Shown here in pieces: positions 8,894 to 21,195 of a stretch of DNA of 64,000 bases. The notes beneath the pieces are model-generated. The model made no database searches. It was not told the origin of the DNA and worked only from the letters and a program-made list of their open reading frames with translations. Source of the stretch: Pinus tabuliformis (Eukaryota > Streptophyta > Pinopsida > Pinales > Pinaceae); NCBI GenBank assembly GCA_031772625.1, contig CM062818.1, positions 1,678,548,167-1,678,612,166 on the forward strand. Reading direction: 5' to 3'. Position 1 is the first letter of the stretch; every line of letters begins with the position of its first letter. A program made the position numbers and the translations under genes.

Positions 8894-9919
8894 CTAGATC
8901 TTAGCGGCAGCAACAATGGTGCTGGGCTCTATGTCAATGATCTGCTTCCCTTTGTCATTCACCTTGTCAGGTTCTAACTCAGGGTCGGAACATGCATCTG
9001 ATTCAGAAGCCTTCAACTCGGCCACTAGCGACTGCTTAGTCCGACACTCACTTGTGTTGTGAGTGGGGCTCTTATGGAACTCACACCACTTTCTTGTGTC
9101 CTTCTTTGACTTCGTGGTGTTGTTCTTTTCTTGCGGCTTTGACGGGTTGTCTTGGGTCACCCCGCCTTGGCTTTGTCCTTTGTTCTTCGGATTCGCAGAT
9201 CCAAAGTCTCGCTTCTTTTGTTTAAACTTCTGCTCGATTTTGACAGCGTATCAGTATGCCATGCCGAGCAAGGAGATGTTCAGGAACTCCATCTCGTCCT
9301 AGATGTATCTATGTAGGCAGCCGCGGTATTTGAGTACCAAATGCAGCTCAGAATTCTTGATACCCAACTGTGTGCGAAGGGTATGAAAAATGTTTGTGAA
9401 CTCCGGCACATCTTGGTCCCTTCCCTGCCGCAGCATGGTCCACTTTATGTATTTATCCTCATAGCTTTTGATAGGGTAGTACTGCTCCTTGATGGCATCC
9501 CAGAATTAATTCCAAGTGGGTGTGGTTGAAAATAGTGAGCCCGTACTTTCATCCTTCTACTCGCAGTAGGTTTCCCAATAGTCCTTGACGTGGGGGGCGG
9601 CTTTGAGAAGAGCGAAAGTAAGTTTTTACTGGTTGGAAAAATCATGAATAGAAAAATACCCTTCTAATAGATTTAACCATTTATCTACGACATATGTGTC
9701 TATCTGACCCTCGAATATGGGGATTTCAAAATTAACTTGTACCTTAAAGGGTGCGGCATTTCCAGACTAGCTGTTGGAAGCCGATGTGTCGCCTCTAGGT
9801 AGCCGCTGAAGGATATGGGCAAAGTTTTCCATAATCGCATTCCCTTGTCGCTCGAGGGCTTCTTCGAGCAAGATTTTGATAGGATCTCTTTCCCACTCAT
9901 CTTTCTTTTCACCCGCCAT
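8894..9919 (-). pseudogene. Gypsy gag pseudogene
   Basis: The start is the ATG complementary to 9,917-9,919 (Met-Ala-Gly-Glu). After about 50 codons an in-frame TAG follows Asn-Ser near 9,770; beyond it the frame continues with the start of the retrotrans_gag domain. The C-terminal part (8,894-9,160) has one zinc knuckle, CEFHKSPTHNTSEC, in the Cys-X2-His-X4-His-X4-Cys style frequent in plant gypsy gags, followed by KQSLVAELK and an acidic stretch. Further stops and shifts lie between. Confidence 0.8.
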
Positions 9920-10035
9920 GGGAGGCCGTCAGGGTTTGGGAGGCTGGTCTTGCAAATGTTCGACCAGTCTAAGTCCTAACTCCTTATATCCTGACCTCAT
10001 TGAGGACATGCAAAGAAAATTAGAGAAAAAGCAGA

Positions 10036-10049
10036 CTACTCTGATACCA
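10036..10049 (-). promoter_or_regulatory. Primer-binding site of nested gypsy element
   Basis: The minus strand reads TGGTATCAGAGTAG one base after the 5' LTR end, complementary to the 3' end of initiator tRNA-Met as in many plant LTR elements. Confidence 0.8.
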
Positions 10050-10050
10050 C

Positions 10051-10662
10051 TGATCCAAATTTAAACATGAACGCAATAAATAACCATAAATACAGAGATG
10101 TAGCAGAAATAATACTTCATTTCATTAATGTAAAATACTGAAATATGCTTACAAACAGAAATGGAAATAAACCAGCTAGGGCGATGGTAGCTTATCTCTA
10201 AGAAGAGATGTGGTGGCTACATGACTCTAAACTGTGTTACAATGAGGCTCGAAGGCCTATTTATTGTTGAGAAATAATGGAAAACACTAAACATCCAAAA
10301 ACCTAACCCTAGGAGATGAAGTGCCAAACTATGGGCCCCATTTGGGTAAATTGGTACATCAACTTCCCGGGGTTGTAACTTTGGAATGCAATCTCTGTTT
10401 GATGCACACCATAGCTCATTAGAAATATATATCCGAGGACTACAGCTTTGGGAAGAGAAACATCGGTCCATGGACCCATGTTGCTCCCAGTTTTTCCAAA
10501 AATCGTCGTTTAGGGCCTCAAAATGGTTCTGGAAGTTGAGGACCCAGAAAACTGCTAAAAATAATAAATTTTGCTACAAATAAGGAAACTAAAAAACTGA
10601 AAGAGATAGTTGTGGGGGTACAAGTGGGATAGGTGGGTGGCCACCAACATCCACCTGGATCA
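10051..10662 (-). mobile_element. 5' LTR of nested gypsy element
   Basis: This copy is 612 bp. On the minus strand it runs from TGATCCAGGTGG to ...TTTGGATCA. It aligns along its whole length with 7,237-7,829, with scattered substitutions and a small extra segment near 10,450-10,480. The degree of difference suggests an old insertion. Confidence 0.85.
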
Positions 10663-10667
10663 ACCAA
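10663..10667. repeat. Target-site duplication, right copy (ACCAA)
   Basis: Exact partner of 7,232-7,236. Removing the gypsy element and one copy rejoins the copia RT frame region. Confidence 0.85.
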
Positions 10668-11167
10668 GAAAGGGGTGCTTGCTTGAGACCATACAATCCT
10701 CGCTTGAGTCTACACACATGAGACTCTCGATCAAAAGTCTAAAAGCCTTCTGGTTTCTCAATATACACCTTCTCCTCAATACCTCCATTCAGGAATGGAA
10801 TTTTCAAATCCATTTGGTGGACCTTGCACCCCATCTGTGTAGGCAAAGCAAGGATTGATCTGATGGCTGAGTACCTTGCTATAGGAGAAAATGTCTCCTC
10901 ATAGTCAATCCCCTCCACCTGAGAGTACCCCTTGGCCACAAATATGGCCTTGTACTTTTTTATGCTTCCGTCTGCTGCATGCTTCACCTTGTAGATCCAT
11001 CTCGAACTCACAACTAATTTTTTTGTTGGGCTTGGGACCACTTCCCAAACACCATTCTTCACAATGGATTCATACTCCTCCACCATTGCATCAACCCATA
11101 TTGGTTTCTCTACTTCTTCCTTGAAAGAGGATGGCTCAGTCTCTACTAGCTCAATCATTAGAGACAT
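10668..11167 (-). pseudogene. Copia 1 reverse transcriptase, N-terminal half
   Basis: The minus-strand frame from 11,167 to 10,739 is open for 142 codons. It shows the start of the copia RT family: WVDAMVEEYESI, VVSSRWIYKVK, IFVAKGYSQVEGIDYEETF, QMDLKIPFLNGGIEEKVYIEKPEGF. The motif-A Asp is present in QMDLK. The segment 10,668-10,738 continues toward the GLKQ-type motif before the gypsy insertion point. RT would copy element RNA into DNA; here it is split and dead. Confidence 0.85.
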
Positions 11168-12429
11168 GTAGCCAATGTATCGATCTAGTGACCTTCTCTA
11201 CCTATGATGATTTGAAGGAGCACCCACATTCTCCCTCACATCCTACACAAGTATTTCAACTTCTCTGGTTCTCTTCCTATCTTCTCTGGATGATTCTTCT
11301 TGAGTGGATGTCTCCAATCTCTGCTCCTCAACTTGTGGCTACTCCACAACATCCTAAGGCTCCTCCTTTGGAGCTAACAACTCCTCCTCAAGTGGGATCA
11401 TAAGCTGCCTCTCAAGAGAGAAACACATGGCTTTGTCTTCATCAAACTTGAGATCCTGTCACACAAATGTCATTCTGAGGGATGGAAAATACACACGGTA
11501 GTTGTGGGGAGTTTCTGTGTAACCCACAAATACCCCCAACTCTATTTTCATCACTAACTTCTTCCTTGATTATTTGGAGACATCGCAATAGATAGAGGCT
11601 CCAAACAACTTGAAGTGCGACACATCCGACTTCCTCCCTGAGAAAGCCTCCTCTGGTGTGATCATGCCAAGAATCTGATGAGGACTCTTATTCTGCAAAT
11701 GGAGCATTTTGTTGCATGCTTCAGCCCACAAGTGCATAGGTAGGATTTGGTCATGCAACATTTCCCATGCTTCTCCCACAATGCTTTTTTTCTTCCTCTC
11801 AGCTACCCCATTATGTTGTGGGTTGTGGGGTGTTGTTAATTGTCATCGAATGCCTTCTTTTGCACATAAATTTTTGAACTCATTCGACATGTACTCGCCT
11901 CCATTATCTCTCCTGAGAGACTTCACCTTCTTTCCTGTTTCTTTCTCCACGAGTGCCTTGAAATCTAAGAACTTGGAGAAAGTCTCATCCTTCTTCTGCA
12001 TGAAGAAGATCCAACACTTTCGTAAATAATCATTAATAAATATAACAAATACTTGTCCCTAGTAGTGGAGGCTGTCAAGAAAGGTCCACAAACATCATAT
12101 TGGATCCTTTCAAGAACTACATGTGCTCTGTTGTCCTGATCATGGAAAGTAGATTTCGTGTACTTCGCTAAGGTACAGCCTTTGCATGTGTCCTGCTACT
12201 CTAGTGCTCCTTTAGGGAGGCCTTTGGTAATCTGTTGCATGATCTTCAAAGCGCCATGATGCAAATGGCCAAGTCTTCTATGCCAAAGTTCACCGACATC
12301 ACGTCTCTGCACCTTCTCCACCTTTGTGCTTAATGCAGCACAATCCTCCAGATGTATCTTGTAGAGGTTCTTCACATGAACCCCAATTTTCTTCACCTGT
12401 CCCATGGCTATGTGTCTCAAGAATTCCTT
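11168..12429 (-). pseudogene. Copia 1 integrase region
   Basis: Minus-strand pieces in copia order: the pre-integrase zinc-binding segment with ELWHRRLGHLHHGALKIM (12,196-12,420), then CKGCTLAKYTKS, and a core/C-terminal part near 11,570-11,779 with LWAEACNKMLHLQNKSPHQ and VSHFKLFGASIYCDVSK. Several frameshifts and stops separate them. The integrase would insert the cDNA into host chromosomes. A diverged linker toward RT occupies 11,168-11,560. Confidence 0.8.
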
Positions 12430-12783
12430 TCATTTGCTAAAGATCACATCATAGCCATAGTCTTCTAAAACTGCAACAGAGACAAGATTCTTCTTTAGAC
12501 CCAGAATAAACATCACATCCTTGAGCCTGAGAGGGGAGCCCAACTCCCTCTGAAAGGTGACTGTACCAATCCTAGTCATACTGTACCATCCATCATCTCC
12601 CATCTTGATGTGCATCTAGATATCCTTCTCCTCTAAATCACTAAAAAAATATTTATTTCCCTTCATATGGAACGAGGCATCGCTATCGAGATACCAAACA
12701 CTTCCCATCACTGTGTTGGCCATGCATGCAATGAGAGTAAAATCAAGCTCGAGCTATGAATCCAAAGCCTCACCCGCTACTCC
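12430..12783 (-). pseudogene. Copia 1 protease remnant
   Basis: The minus-strand reading shows VWYLDSDASFHMKGNKYFF near 12,690: the copia aspartic protease box with Asp-Ser-Asp-Ala instead of Asp-Ser-Gly-Ala. The glycine is lost, which should abolish activity. It is followed by the usual IKMGDDGWYSMTRIGTV segment and GLKKNLVSV. Confidence 0.75.
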
Positions 12784-13574
12784 TCATGTGGTCTTATTTC
12801 TTGCCTTCTTATGTGGAAAATTCGTGTCATAATGCCCAAATTCATGATAGTGAAAGCACTTGATTCTGGACAAGTCTTTCTTTTTGCCCACTCGACTAGA
12901 TTCTACTTTGGATTGGGATTTCTTCCCTTTCCCTTTATTTTCCTTTCCATCCAAGGCACAATTCTCCCTATCCTCGCCCTTAGATGAAGTCCCATCTCTG
13001 GTGTTTTTCCTTGTTTCCTCTTGTACCAAATCGAACCAAAAATGTTCCCAATTTGGCAATTTCTCCCTCTCGTTCACTAAATCTTGGTAGTTGTGCTAGC
13101 TCTTGGGAAGGCCCAGAAGGGATAGGCTCACCAAATCATCCTCTGCTATAGTAACACCAACTTGACAAAGTTCATCATGACACTATGTGAATCTACTAAG
13201 GTGTTGTGGAATGGTCTCACTCCTCTGCATCTTGATATTTCGAAGTTTGTCCTTGAGTGCCAATTTCTTGTGCCACTACTATTTTGGAACAAATTCGTTT
13301 ATTCTTTCCACATTGTATACAAAGTCTCTTTCCTATGTATATTGGAGACAATATAGTCTCGTACTCCCTCCAATATAATTCTCCTCACCTTGGCAACACA
13401 CTTCTTATATTCTGCTAGATCCTTAGCATCAAATGTTGTTGGTTTAGGAATATCATTATTAATGATTTTTTTCAACCCATTATCCTCCAATACTTCCTCC
13501 ATGCGGTCCTTCCATGCAACATAATTCGAGATTCCCTCAAGGGCATACTCGAGCCTCAGTCCATTTAAAGCCAT
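12784..13574 (-). pseudogene. Copia 1 gag pseudogene
   Basis: The start is the ATG at 13,574 (minus), beginning MALNGLRLEYALEGI. The helical gag core (13,299-13,574) has WKDRMEEVLEDNGL, a Lys-Cys-Val-Ala-Lys segment and an ILEGVRDYIVS-type helix. The Lys-rich tail (12,784-13,077) ends in a zinc knuckle CFHYHEFGHYDTNF whose second and last Cys are Tyr and Asn/Phe. Stops and shifts occur between 13,080 and 13,300. Closely similar to the gag at 38.1-39.2 kb. Confidence 0.85.
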
Positions 13575-13664
13575 CTTCTTAGTCCCGAAGAAAACCTGCA
13601 ACATTAATCTACAAATTCGAACCTCCTGCAATGAAAACTTTGAAATCTCTACTCTACAGTAATT

Positions 13665-13679
13665 CCAACTCTGATACCA
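13665..13679 (-). promoter_or_regulatory. Primer-binding site of copia 1
   Basis: The minus strand reads TGGTATCAGAGTTGG directly after the LTR end, the initiator tRNA-Met type used by most plant copia elements. Confidence 0.85.
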
Positions 13680-14540
13680 TGTAGAAATTATTGTGTAGAT
13701 TCAATATTGCTCATGAAATTTACTAAATCACACGACTTGAATCTACTTTGTTCATCTTTGGAAGTTAAATCACGATCTAAAACAAGAATCATATACATGT
13801 AAAATGAAACATCACACATGCATGGATATTTATCTAGGGGAAAGAAACTACTTAAAACCCCTTACTATCTATATTGCATTAATCAGATAATAGAGAAGAA
13901 ATGCATATGGTTGCTCAAGCTTTATCACACCTTGCAAGTGTATAGTTTATCCCTCTTCCTGACTAGCTGACTCTGGCCAAGCCAAATTTCAAGCCCTCCA
14001 AGCTCCTATTTCCTTGCACTGTTCCTTTGGGAAATTTCCCCTATTTTTTAGGAATTTCACACTATGGAATTGCAAAATTGCCTTAGGTCTTCCTCTGATT
14101 GCATGTACCACCTATACACATTGAAATATGCTACAAATGATAGTACATTGCCTTGAAATCTCCATCTCAACTGGGTTACTTGAATTCTATGCATGCAACA
14201 ATTATTTTGGGCCGATTAATCAATTAACCCATTGATCACTCAGTGTGGTTGAAGTTCCACTTCCACAACTTGACCTCGAGTAGTTATTCTGGAAATTTGA
14301 ACTAGTTAAATTGACAACAACTCAAATTAATTGAAATAGATTGCTACAAATTAGCAATCAATCATGCATAACTGAAATCTAACTCCTCCAACTCGAATTC
14401 ACTAAGTAAACTAGGTGACACAGGCCATGTCACACAAGTTAAAATCCTCCAAGTAGTCTGCTAACATGGAAATCCGAATTTTAATCTAGTTTGACCAAGG
14501 CAAAGTCAAAACTAGATTTTCTTGTTGCATTCAATAGACA
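13680..14540 (-). mobile_element. 5' LTR of copia 1
   Basis: About 860 bp. On the minus strand it starts TGTCTATTGAATGC and ends ...AATAATTTCTACA next to the primer site. The order of motifs matches the LTRs of copia 2 (36,043-37,103). The outer boundary at 14,540 is set by that similarity and by the TG terminus, so it may be off by a few bases. Confidence 0.7.
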
Positions 14541-16284
14541 TGGATTTAGGGGACACCTCTAAAGCCAAGGATTTATGTGACCTAACAAATGGAGAGATTG
14601 TAATAGATTTTGTGACAGTTCTAAGTGCAGGTAGCATGGTTGTGATTTGTTGTGCAAACTAGCAGTGAAATGGTGGTTGTGACCAACAAGAGAATTCCAC
14701 TGAAGGTGCTTTGTGGTGGAATAGTGGTGATAGGGATCATGGTCGTGGTGGTCCTTGGAGCTCTGAAATACACACTTCGAGTGGAGAATTGAACACTTGG
14801 AGGGTTCAATTTCCTCTATCTTTGATTGCAACAAAAACTCATAAGTGTGGCACTTAAAGGAACTGGTCTTGATCATTCTCTAGATGATTATTTTAGAGAT
14901 AAGTCATTATATTATGGTGCAACACAATGCGAGGTGCTGAGGAAAAATAGATAGGTATTTTTTGGGCAAGGATGAAGATGCCAAATGCATAGTGGGTCTC
15001 AAGAATCTTGTTAGGGATGTCAAGGGCAAAGATGGTGGTGGTAATTCCATTTAATTTTTTGCTAGAAAGTGCATCTTGTAGCTACATCCAAAGGGTTATG
15101 AAAAGGTAATTATTGTGTCTATGTCTCCATCAACCAAAAATAATGGTGTCAGAGATAATTACTAACATGGTTGCCTGGATAGAAATGGTCCATGGGCCGT
15201 GACTTCCTTACTGACATTGTCTTGGGCAATGGTAATGTTATTTCAGGTGTGTCGAGGAAAATGGAAGGACAATAGTGATTCTAGACCTAGCGGCGTGCCT
15301 CCCTTTGGTGCTGACGATGGTATCAGTGATTCCAATGTTGGCTACAGATATCAAGAAGGTGACCATTATGACTAGATCTGGCAAAGATCCATATGAATGC
15401 AAGGATTTAAGAAGGTGGGTGTGTGACCAAACGAACAAGAGTGAAAGGGGCATACTAGATGTGGCTAGCGAAAATAATTCCACATGAGGATGGTTGTAGA
15501 TGGAAGGGTGTCAAAATCTAAATCTCTATGTGGGGACATCTGGTGAGTAACAAGCATATTTTTCATGAGTTGATCTCTATCTTCAAGGTGGGATGGCATA
15601 GCATATGCTAGTCATGAAAATTTGCAAGAGTATTTTACGAGAAGGGATGCATAAATTTTTTGGAAACAATTGAGAGATTGTTACAGCTACAAAGGGCTAC
15701 ATATTTTCAATTTCCACGCAATTTGTTCATGATTGTTAGAGAAAAATGGTGAGTGGCAACGAGAAGCTTGGATGGCAATGGGAAAATTAGAGAGCTTCTT
15801 GCTAAGTAAGGTAATCCACATAAAGTGTGAGCTTCAATAGTGTCACGACATTATTGACTGGATTCATTGATGAAAATGGAGGTCATGTTGTGTAAGTGCA
15901 TAGAGAGAAACCATGGGTGTTGGTTACATGCAAATTGTTTGACAGAATGCATCAATCAAATGTGGCTGAGGAGAGCATCAAGATTGGAGTGTATCAAATT
16001 CGAGAGGATGGTCATATAAAGATAACAAAAAAGGATTTTAAAAAATTGATTAAAATGGAGTCAATTATTGCATGTAAAGAGGCATATTGTTGTAAGACTT
16101 GGTAAGGCATGAGTACCCTGGGTAATTGTCGGTAAAGTTTGGGTTAGACCAAGGTAATAGGGGAATGTTAGGTTAACTGATACCCCAGGTATAAAATTTG
16201 AGGGGGGTAAAGGCCAGAGTGAGTGGGGCTGACTCACTTGGCAGGTTTGGCTAGATTTAGTCAAACAGATATAAATTCAAGGTT
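14541..16284 (+). other. Unassigned stretch, probably decayed element interior
   Basis: No domain is recognised. A short open run at 15,896-16,105 encodes an ordinary-looking peptide of 69 residues with a Lys-rich tail, but I see no family motif. The position upstream of a polypurine tract and LTR-like block (16,285-16,657) suggests the interior of a badly decayed LTR element on the plus strand. Confidence 0.3.
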
Positions 16285-16295
16285 TAAGGGGGGAA
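16285..16295 (+). promoter_or_regulatory. Polypurine-like tract
   Basis: TAAGGGGGGAA precedes TGTTAAGTAAAC. A near copy of the junction, AGGGGAATGTTAGG, occurs near 16,160, which suggests a local duplication of the boundary. Confidence 0.4.
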
Positions 16296-16657
16296 TGTTA
16301 AGTAAACTTGACAGATATAGTAAAAGTTGACCAAATTGAATAGTGGTGGTTGTGGGCACATGTTATAGCGTACCCATGGATTTCTTCCCATGGGATTGCT
16401 TGTAATGGAGCCTTTAAAAAAGTATAGGAAGAATTCATTATAAGGCAGGACATAGAGGTGAGCAGTGAAGGCTGACTTGGTCGGGTTGGCGAGGGTTTTG
16501 GCCAAGGCTAATGGAATTCTATTAGGCTGTGTTTCCCCATCATTGGGGTTTTCCCAAGGTAAACATTGTGCATATAATGTATGAATGTTTTATTATTGTG
16601 GTTGATTCAATATTTTCTTCTCAATAAATATAATGTTTCTGTGGTAAAATTTCTACA
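16296..16657 (+). mobile_element. LTR-like block (362 bp)
   Basis: The block begins TGTTAAGT after a purine tract and ends GGTAAAATTTCTACA, with an AATAAA at 16,623-16,628 near its end. TG...CA termini and signal order fit a small 3' LTR. No second copy was found in the window, so it could be one end of an element whose other end is lost. Confidence 0.4.
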
Positions 16658-17637
16658 GATAAAACTATATATAAAAAATTGAAATCAATATTATTAGGGA
16701 TTTATTTCTCTTTAGATTTTTGGATTTGTAGATTACTATTAATTTTGTATGCATAAAAATTAAAATTATGCATAAAATAGAGAATAATGAAATTAAAACT
16801 CACAAACCATGATTTGAAACAAGATATGACTTGGGAAACCCTTTTGGGAGAAAACCCAATTGGAAGATGAGGTCGCTCTAGTATCTTTCTTAGAATAAAA
16901 AATGGTTGCAAGTATAAAGAAGTATGTCTTGTGGCCCATGGGATACTACAATGCACAAATCCTCTCTACATTCTCATTTCCCATCGCTCTTTTCCTCCTA
17001 GTGGCTTGGTTATAACACAACTCGATAGTCTACTAGTGGTTAGGTTTTACTACCTCAAATGTTAACCAAAATTACAACATGGACTCTTATAGAGTCTTAT
17101 TCATTATAATCATGCAACTAGCCTTTTTTCGATGAATAATGGGGGTTGGCATGACATCATTCCGAGTGCCATACATTTTGCATAAAGACTCTGAGTGATG
17201 TGATTCTTGTGCCATTGGAAAGGTCTCCATGTTTAGAATATGAAAAAAAGGTGTCACACTAAAGTGACCAAGTTTTACCCCCAAAAAATGTCATTTGGTG
17301 CCTCAAAATGCTCCTAGAAGGTTTTAGACCCCAATTTTCCAAATTGGGTCCCATCGATAAAAATGGTCCCATGAGTTAATTCCTCCACTTTTTTCCACTC
17401 TGAAAGCATAGTTGTGGATGACAAATAATATTTTGATATGATACAAATCAACTGGGTAACTTAATGACGCAAGAATCTTGTGCATTCAATCATATCCTAG
17501 ATATGTTCTATGTGGCCTCAGGTATGGAAATAAATAGAATTAAAACCCACATCTTTTTCTTTAATAATCCTATGATTGTACAAAGGCATGTAGCATGAAT
17601 CCCATAGATCTAGATTAACAAGCTCCAATCTAAGTAT
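16658..17637. other. AT-rich stretch, nothing identified
   Basis: No convincing ORF, repeat or RNA gene is seen. Phrases near 17,290 (GCCTCAAAATG...) resemble LTR sequence such as 10,515-10,530, so it may be another old LTR fragment. Confidence 0.25.
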
Positions 17638-19560
17638 TTAGGCGCCACCTTAGTGGACAACTCCCTCAAGTGGAGTGTTTGGGAGGAACTTCTTACAAAA
17701 TTTCAAAGTAAATTATTAATCTGGACGTTCATATCTCTAAATATGGTGGGTTGCTTAGTCCTCCTCAAAGTTGTCTTACAATCTCTCCCTATGTACCTGT
17801 GTTATGCTATGATGGAACCGTCAGTCATTCTTCAAGAATTTTAAAGAATTAAACGATCCTTCCTTTGAGGTGGCTCAGTACTGGAGAATAAATGGCCCTT
17901 AGTGGCCTAGGAAATGATGTGTAGTTCAAACTTAAAGGTGGACTAGGTTTGTGGGACCCCTCTATAATGGCCACAATGTTAGGTGCTAAGATTTAGTGGA
18001 GGTGGCTCCAAGGAGGAACGAATCTATGGAAATAAATATGGACACACAAATATGCTCCTACAACTCCTCACCAAAATATGATACGACGAAACACATTATC
18101 CCCGGATCATTGATCAGGACTCTAGAAAATAAGTATATTGGATTGATCCAAAAGCATTGTTTGTGAGAAGTAAAGAATGAGAGCATGACTCTATTTTGGG
18201 AAGATTCTTGGTAGTAACTGCCTGACCTAGAGGAATAAGTGGAGCTAGACTAGCTAAGGTTGTAAATTATAACCCAGTGAAAAGTAAAAATTGAATATTA
18301 CTAGGTAGAGGAGATGATAGATCAATGATGGAGCAATGGATACAACCAAATAACTAGCATCCAAAACTAGGTGGTGAAATTTGGAGAAACGTTTGGAACA
18401 ACTTGTCACACCATTGGATCCTAGTCTCGCATCAAGTTGACTAGCTAATATGGGGCTATATTTCTAAGGGAACCTTCTTAGTCAGTGAAGTATACCATCT
18501 AGAACTAGGATATCATGACCAACCTGCTAATGAGGTTTGGGTTAAGATATGGAAACAAAATCTATGGCCTAAAGTTTCAATTTTCCCATGGATTCTATTA
18601 CAAAACAAACTGTTAACATGGGAAAACATCCATAAGAGAAAATTGGAGGGACCTTCTCATTGCCCCTATGTTTTTTGAATGCTAAGAACTTATATCTCTT
18701 ATTTAGCCCTTCCACCTTTTTGGAGGTTATGGAATAGGTTTCAAGACTTCCTCTCCAAATTGGATAGAGACCTTGCCAGCCTTCTGAATACTATCATCAA
18801 TTGGCAGTTTAGAGCCTTTGACAATTCAATTCTCAATTGCATCTAGACCATTTCCCCTGGATTTCTCCTCCAGGGCATTTAGAAAGAGAGAAATAGACAT
18901 ATTTTTAAACGCCATAAACACCTATGGATTCAACATAGAATTCCTTTGTCAATCGGGTAAAGGAAACATTCCTTACATTAACTTGGTCCCCTCAATATTG
19001 GAAGGCTTAAGGAGTTGAATCCTGAATTCTACATGAGTGGTCCCACCCCCCAGATGTCCCTCCTCTTGTCATCGTCTCCATCCTAATTAATTGGAATCCC
19101 CCTTCGCCATCTTTCTTAACACTAAAATTTGAAGGCACCGCTAAGGGTAATCCGAGCCCAACAGAAATTTGAGGCAAAATTAAAGATCACACAGGGATGC
19201 TTGTATTCATGGACAATTGCAATTAACACTAACAATGTGACATAATTAATATGTCTAAGAATGTGCCTAGAGTATGCCCAAACCCAAGGTTATTATAATA
19301 TCTTTGTGGAAGGGGACTCACAAATCATCATAAACATGATCCGTTGAATCCAAGATGGGTCCCATATCAATAAGGTATTTACGAGTTGGAGGTTAGGATC
19401 CTTTATAGAACATGCATCTCTCTTTATATCTAATACTCCAATTCTTATTCTGTTGCACATAAGAAGAACAAGTAGTAAAGTTTCATAGATGCTAGAAAAT
19501 GAAGGATGCTGGAATATTCTCATTCTATGGTGTCAGTTTGTAATTATCTCCCCGATTCTC
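17638..19560 (+). pseudogene. LINE (L1-type) 3' part: RT tail, zf-RVT and RNase H
   Basis: Three recognisable blocks lie in order. At 17,638-17,990 is the RT C-terminal part with the phrase FQSKLLIWTFISL and a leucine-rich LKVVLQSLPMYL, followed by SFLWGG. At about 18,560-18,720 is the zf-RVT-like block with PKVSIFPWILLQNKLLTWEN. At 19,100-19,530 is an RNase H of the RVT_3 type with LKFEGTAKGNPSP and VEGDSQIIINMI. Many stops and shifts show it is dead. The RT catalytic core and ORF1 are missing on the 5' side, as in a 5'-truncated LINE or one overwritten by later insertions. Confidence 0.75.
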
Positions 19561-21193
19561 CTTTAAAGGCGACATGTTGGTAGATGTCTCAGAAATATTT
19601 CCAAATCCTAGATAGGGTGGCTTTGGATATGAGGGAGGTGGTGTGAGTTGGAACTTCCCCACCTTGGTAATGACAAAGGGAACATGGAAACACACCCCCA
19701 ACAAGTGTAATAATGTATTTAATGGAATTAAACTTGCTCACAAATGGGCAGATGAGAGGAAAGTGTAGTGAGGATTTGACCAACATAAAGTGTGTGGGGA
19801 GGATGGCTATGATGAAGAGCCGGGTACTCGTAAATGACTTATCATTATCTGAGACCTAGGCTAAGGGAGGGAAAATTTGGTTTGTAGTTAAATACCCCTA
19901 TGTAGACACAAGGCATGAGAATGTAAGGTGTTGGGACAAAAGTGGCTAGGAGAAACTCCACCAAACCGAGGTTTTTTCCACCTTGTGGTATGCCCAATAG
20001 TGGGTGGAATGCTTGGGTTCTCAACCTTAGCATGTGATTTTTTCAAGTGTTATTTCAGGATGGCGCGATGGTTATGGTAACCACCACTTCAATTGGCTCA
20101 ATTGCAAACTATCTATCTCTAATCAGACAAAAGGGAAACTATTGTCATTTTTTTCTCCTCTATTAAGGCACTCAAGGTGGAAGGACCCACTTCTCTCACC
20201 AGTTAATGTCATCATTCATTTTTGGTTCCTCTTCTTTATTTGTGATTGCTTCTTTTTCTCTCATGTATTAGTTTTGGTTTCACTCCTTTCTTCGATGGAG
20301 GATTTTAGTGGGTGCTTTCTTTCTATATGACGTTGATCACCCGATGGTTGGGTATTGAGGAGGACTTTGTAGGTTGAGGGTCCTTCATCCTCTCTTGGTG
20401 CATTATGGTGATGGGCCTCATTAATAGGTATATCATAAGGCCCATCTATCCTTCCTTCAACTTATATTTACCTCTTTACTCACACTTAATAACATCTTTT
20501 TGACTATAATGTGCTTATTAGGAAGTCTAAATGATGTTTTTCATATCTCGTAGCCTAATGTGATTAATTTGTAGGGAAAGAGTGAATTTGAGTGCATTTA
20601 CTATGCAAAGATACATTGGAAGTAGATGGAGAATATGTAGGAGGATTGTCCCCTACATTTACTCACCTACAACTCGACTAGCTCCTTGAATTTACTCACC
20701 CATAGTGTTCAAATATCCACTAACAACTAATGCACTTACAGATTGCAAGGATCTTAGGGAGCTAGATCCACCTTTCTAGGTATTTTGGAGGGAATAAAAC
20801 CTCTTTCCAAGGAGGATGGCCCTCATTCATTTTTGTATAAATAAGAAATTCGAAGGGATTAATAGGATTCAAATTTTTGGAGAAGATAGAGACTACTAAG
20901 AGCTAGGAGCTCGAACTTATTATTTTCATTCGTTTGTCATGTACTTGAGCACTATTTGATGCTAATGAGAGACCCCTTGTTATCTTCAATCTGAGCTTGT
21001 GTTAGAGGATTGAGTCCCCGTGGGTTAGGTCCCAAACCATAGGTTGCAGTGTCTCTCATGTGTATTTTACTTATGCATTTTATTTCCTAGCAACATTTTC
21101 TTCCTTTATTAGAAGAATTTGTTTATGAAAATTGCTTGTGCAAGTCTATCTACCACCTCTCTTGTAGGAAATGTGGTTGAGGATAATGTATTA

Positions 21194-21195
<2 letters not shown>
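19561..21195. other. Unassigned stretch
   Basis: It may include the LINE 3' untranslated region. No gene-like frame or known domain is seen. The short open runs have low-complexity hydrophobic translations and no motif. Confidence 0.25.

Larger units (their letters stand above)
7237..10662 (-). mobile_element. Internally deleted Ty3/gypsy element nested in copia 1
   Basis: LTRs at 7,237-7,829 and 10,051-10,662 are in the same orientation and clearly homologous, flanked by a perfect ACCAA duplication. On the minus strand the order is 5' LTR, iMet-type primer site, gag, protease, a stub of RT, the C-terminal tail of integrase, polypurine tract and 3' LTR. Most of RT, RNase H and the integrase core are deleted. 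The element is non-autonomous and decayed. Confidence 0.9.
7064..14540 (-). mobile_element. Copia element 1, truncated and interrupted
   Basis: This is a Ty1/copia element on the minus strand: 5' LTR (13,680-14,540), primer site, gag, protease, integrase and reverse transcriptase in the usual copia order. It is split by a gypsy insertion at 7,237-10,662 and cut off inside the RT at 7,064 by the neighbouring LTR. RNase H, the 3' LTR and the rest of RT are missing from the window. Stops and frameshifts break every domain. Its gag matches that of the copia element at 36-40 kb in motif order and phrases, so the two belong to one family. Confidence 0.85.
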
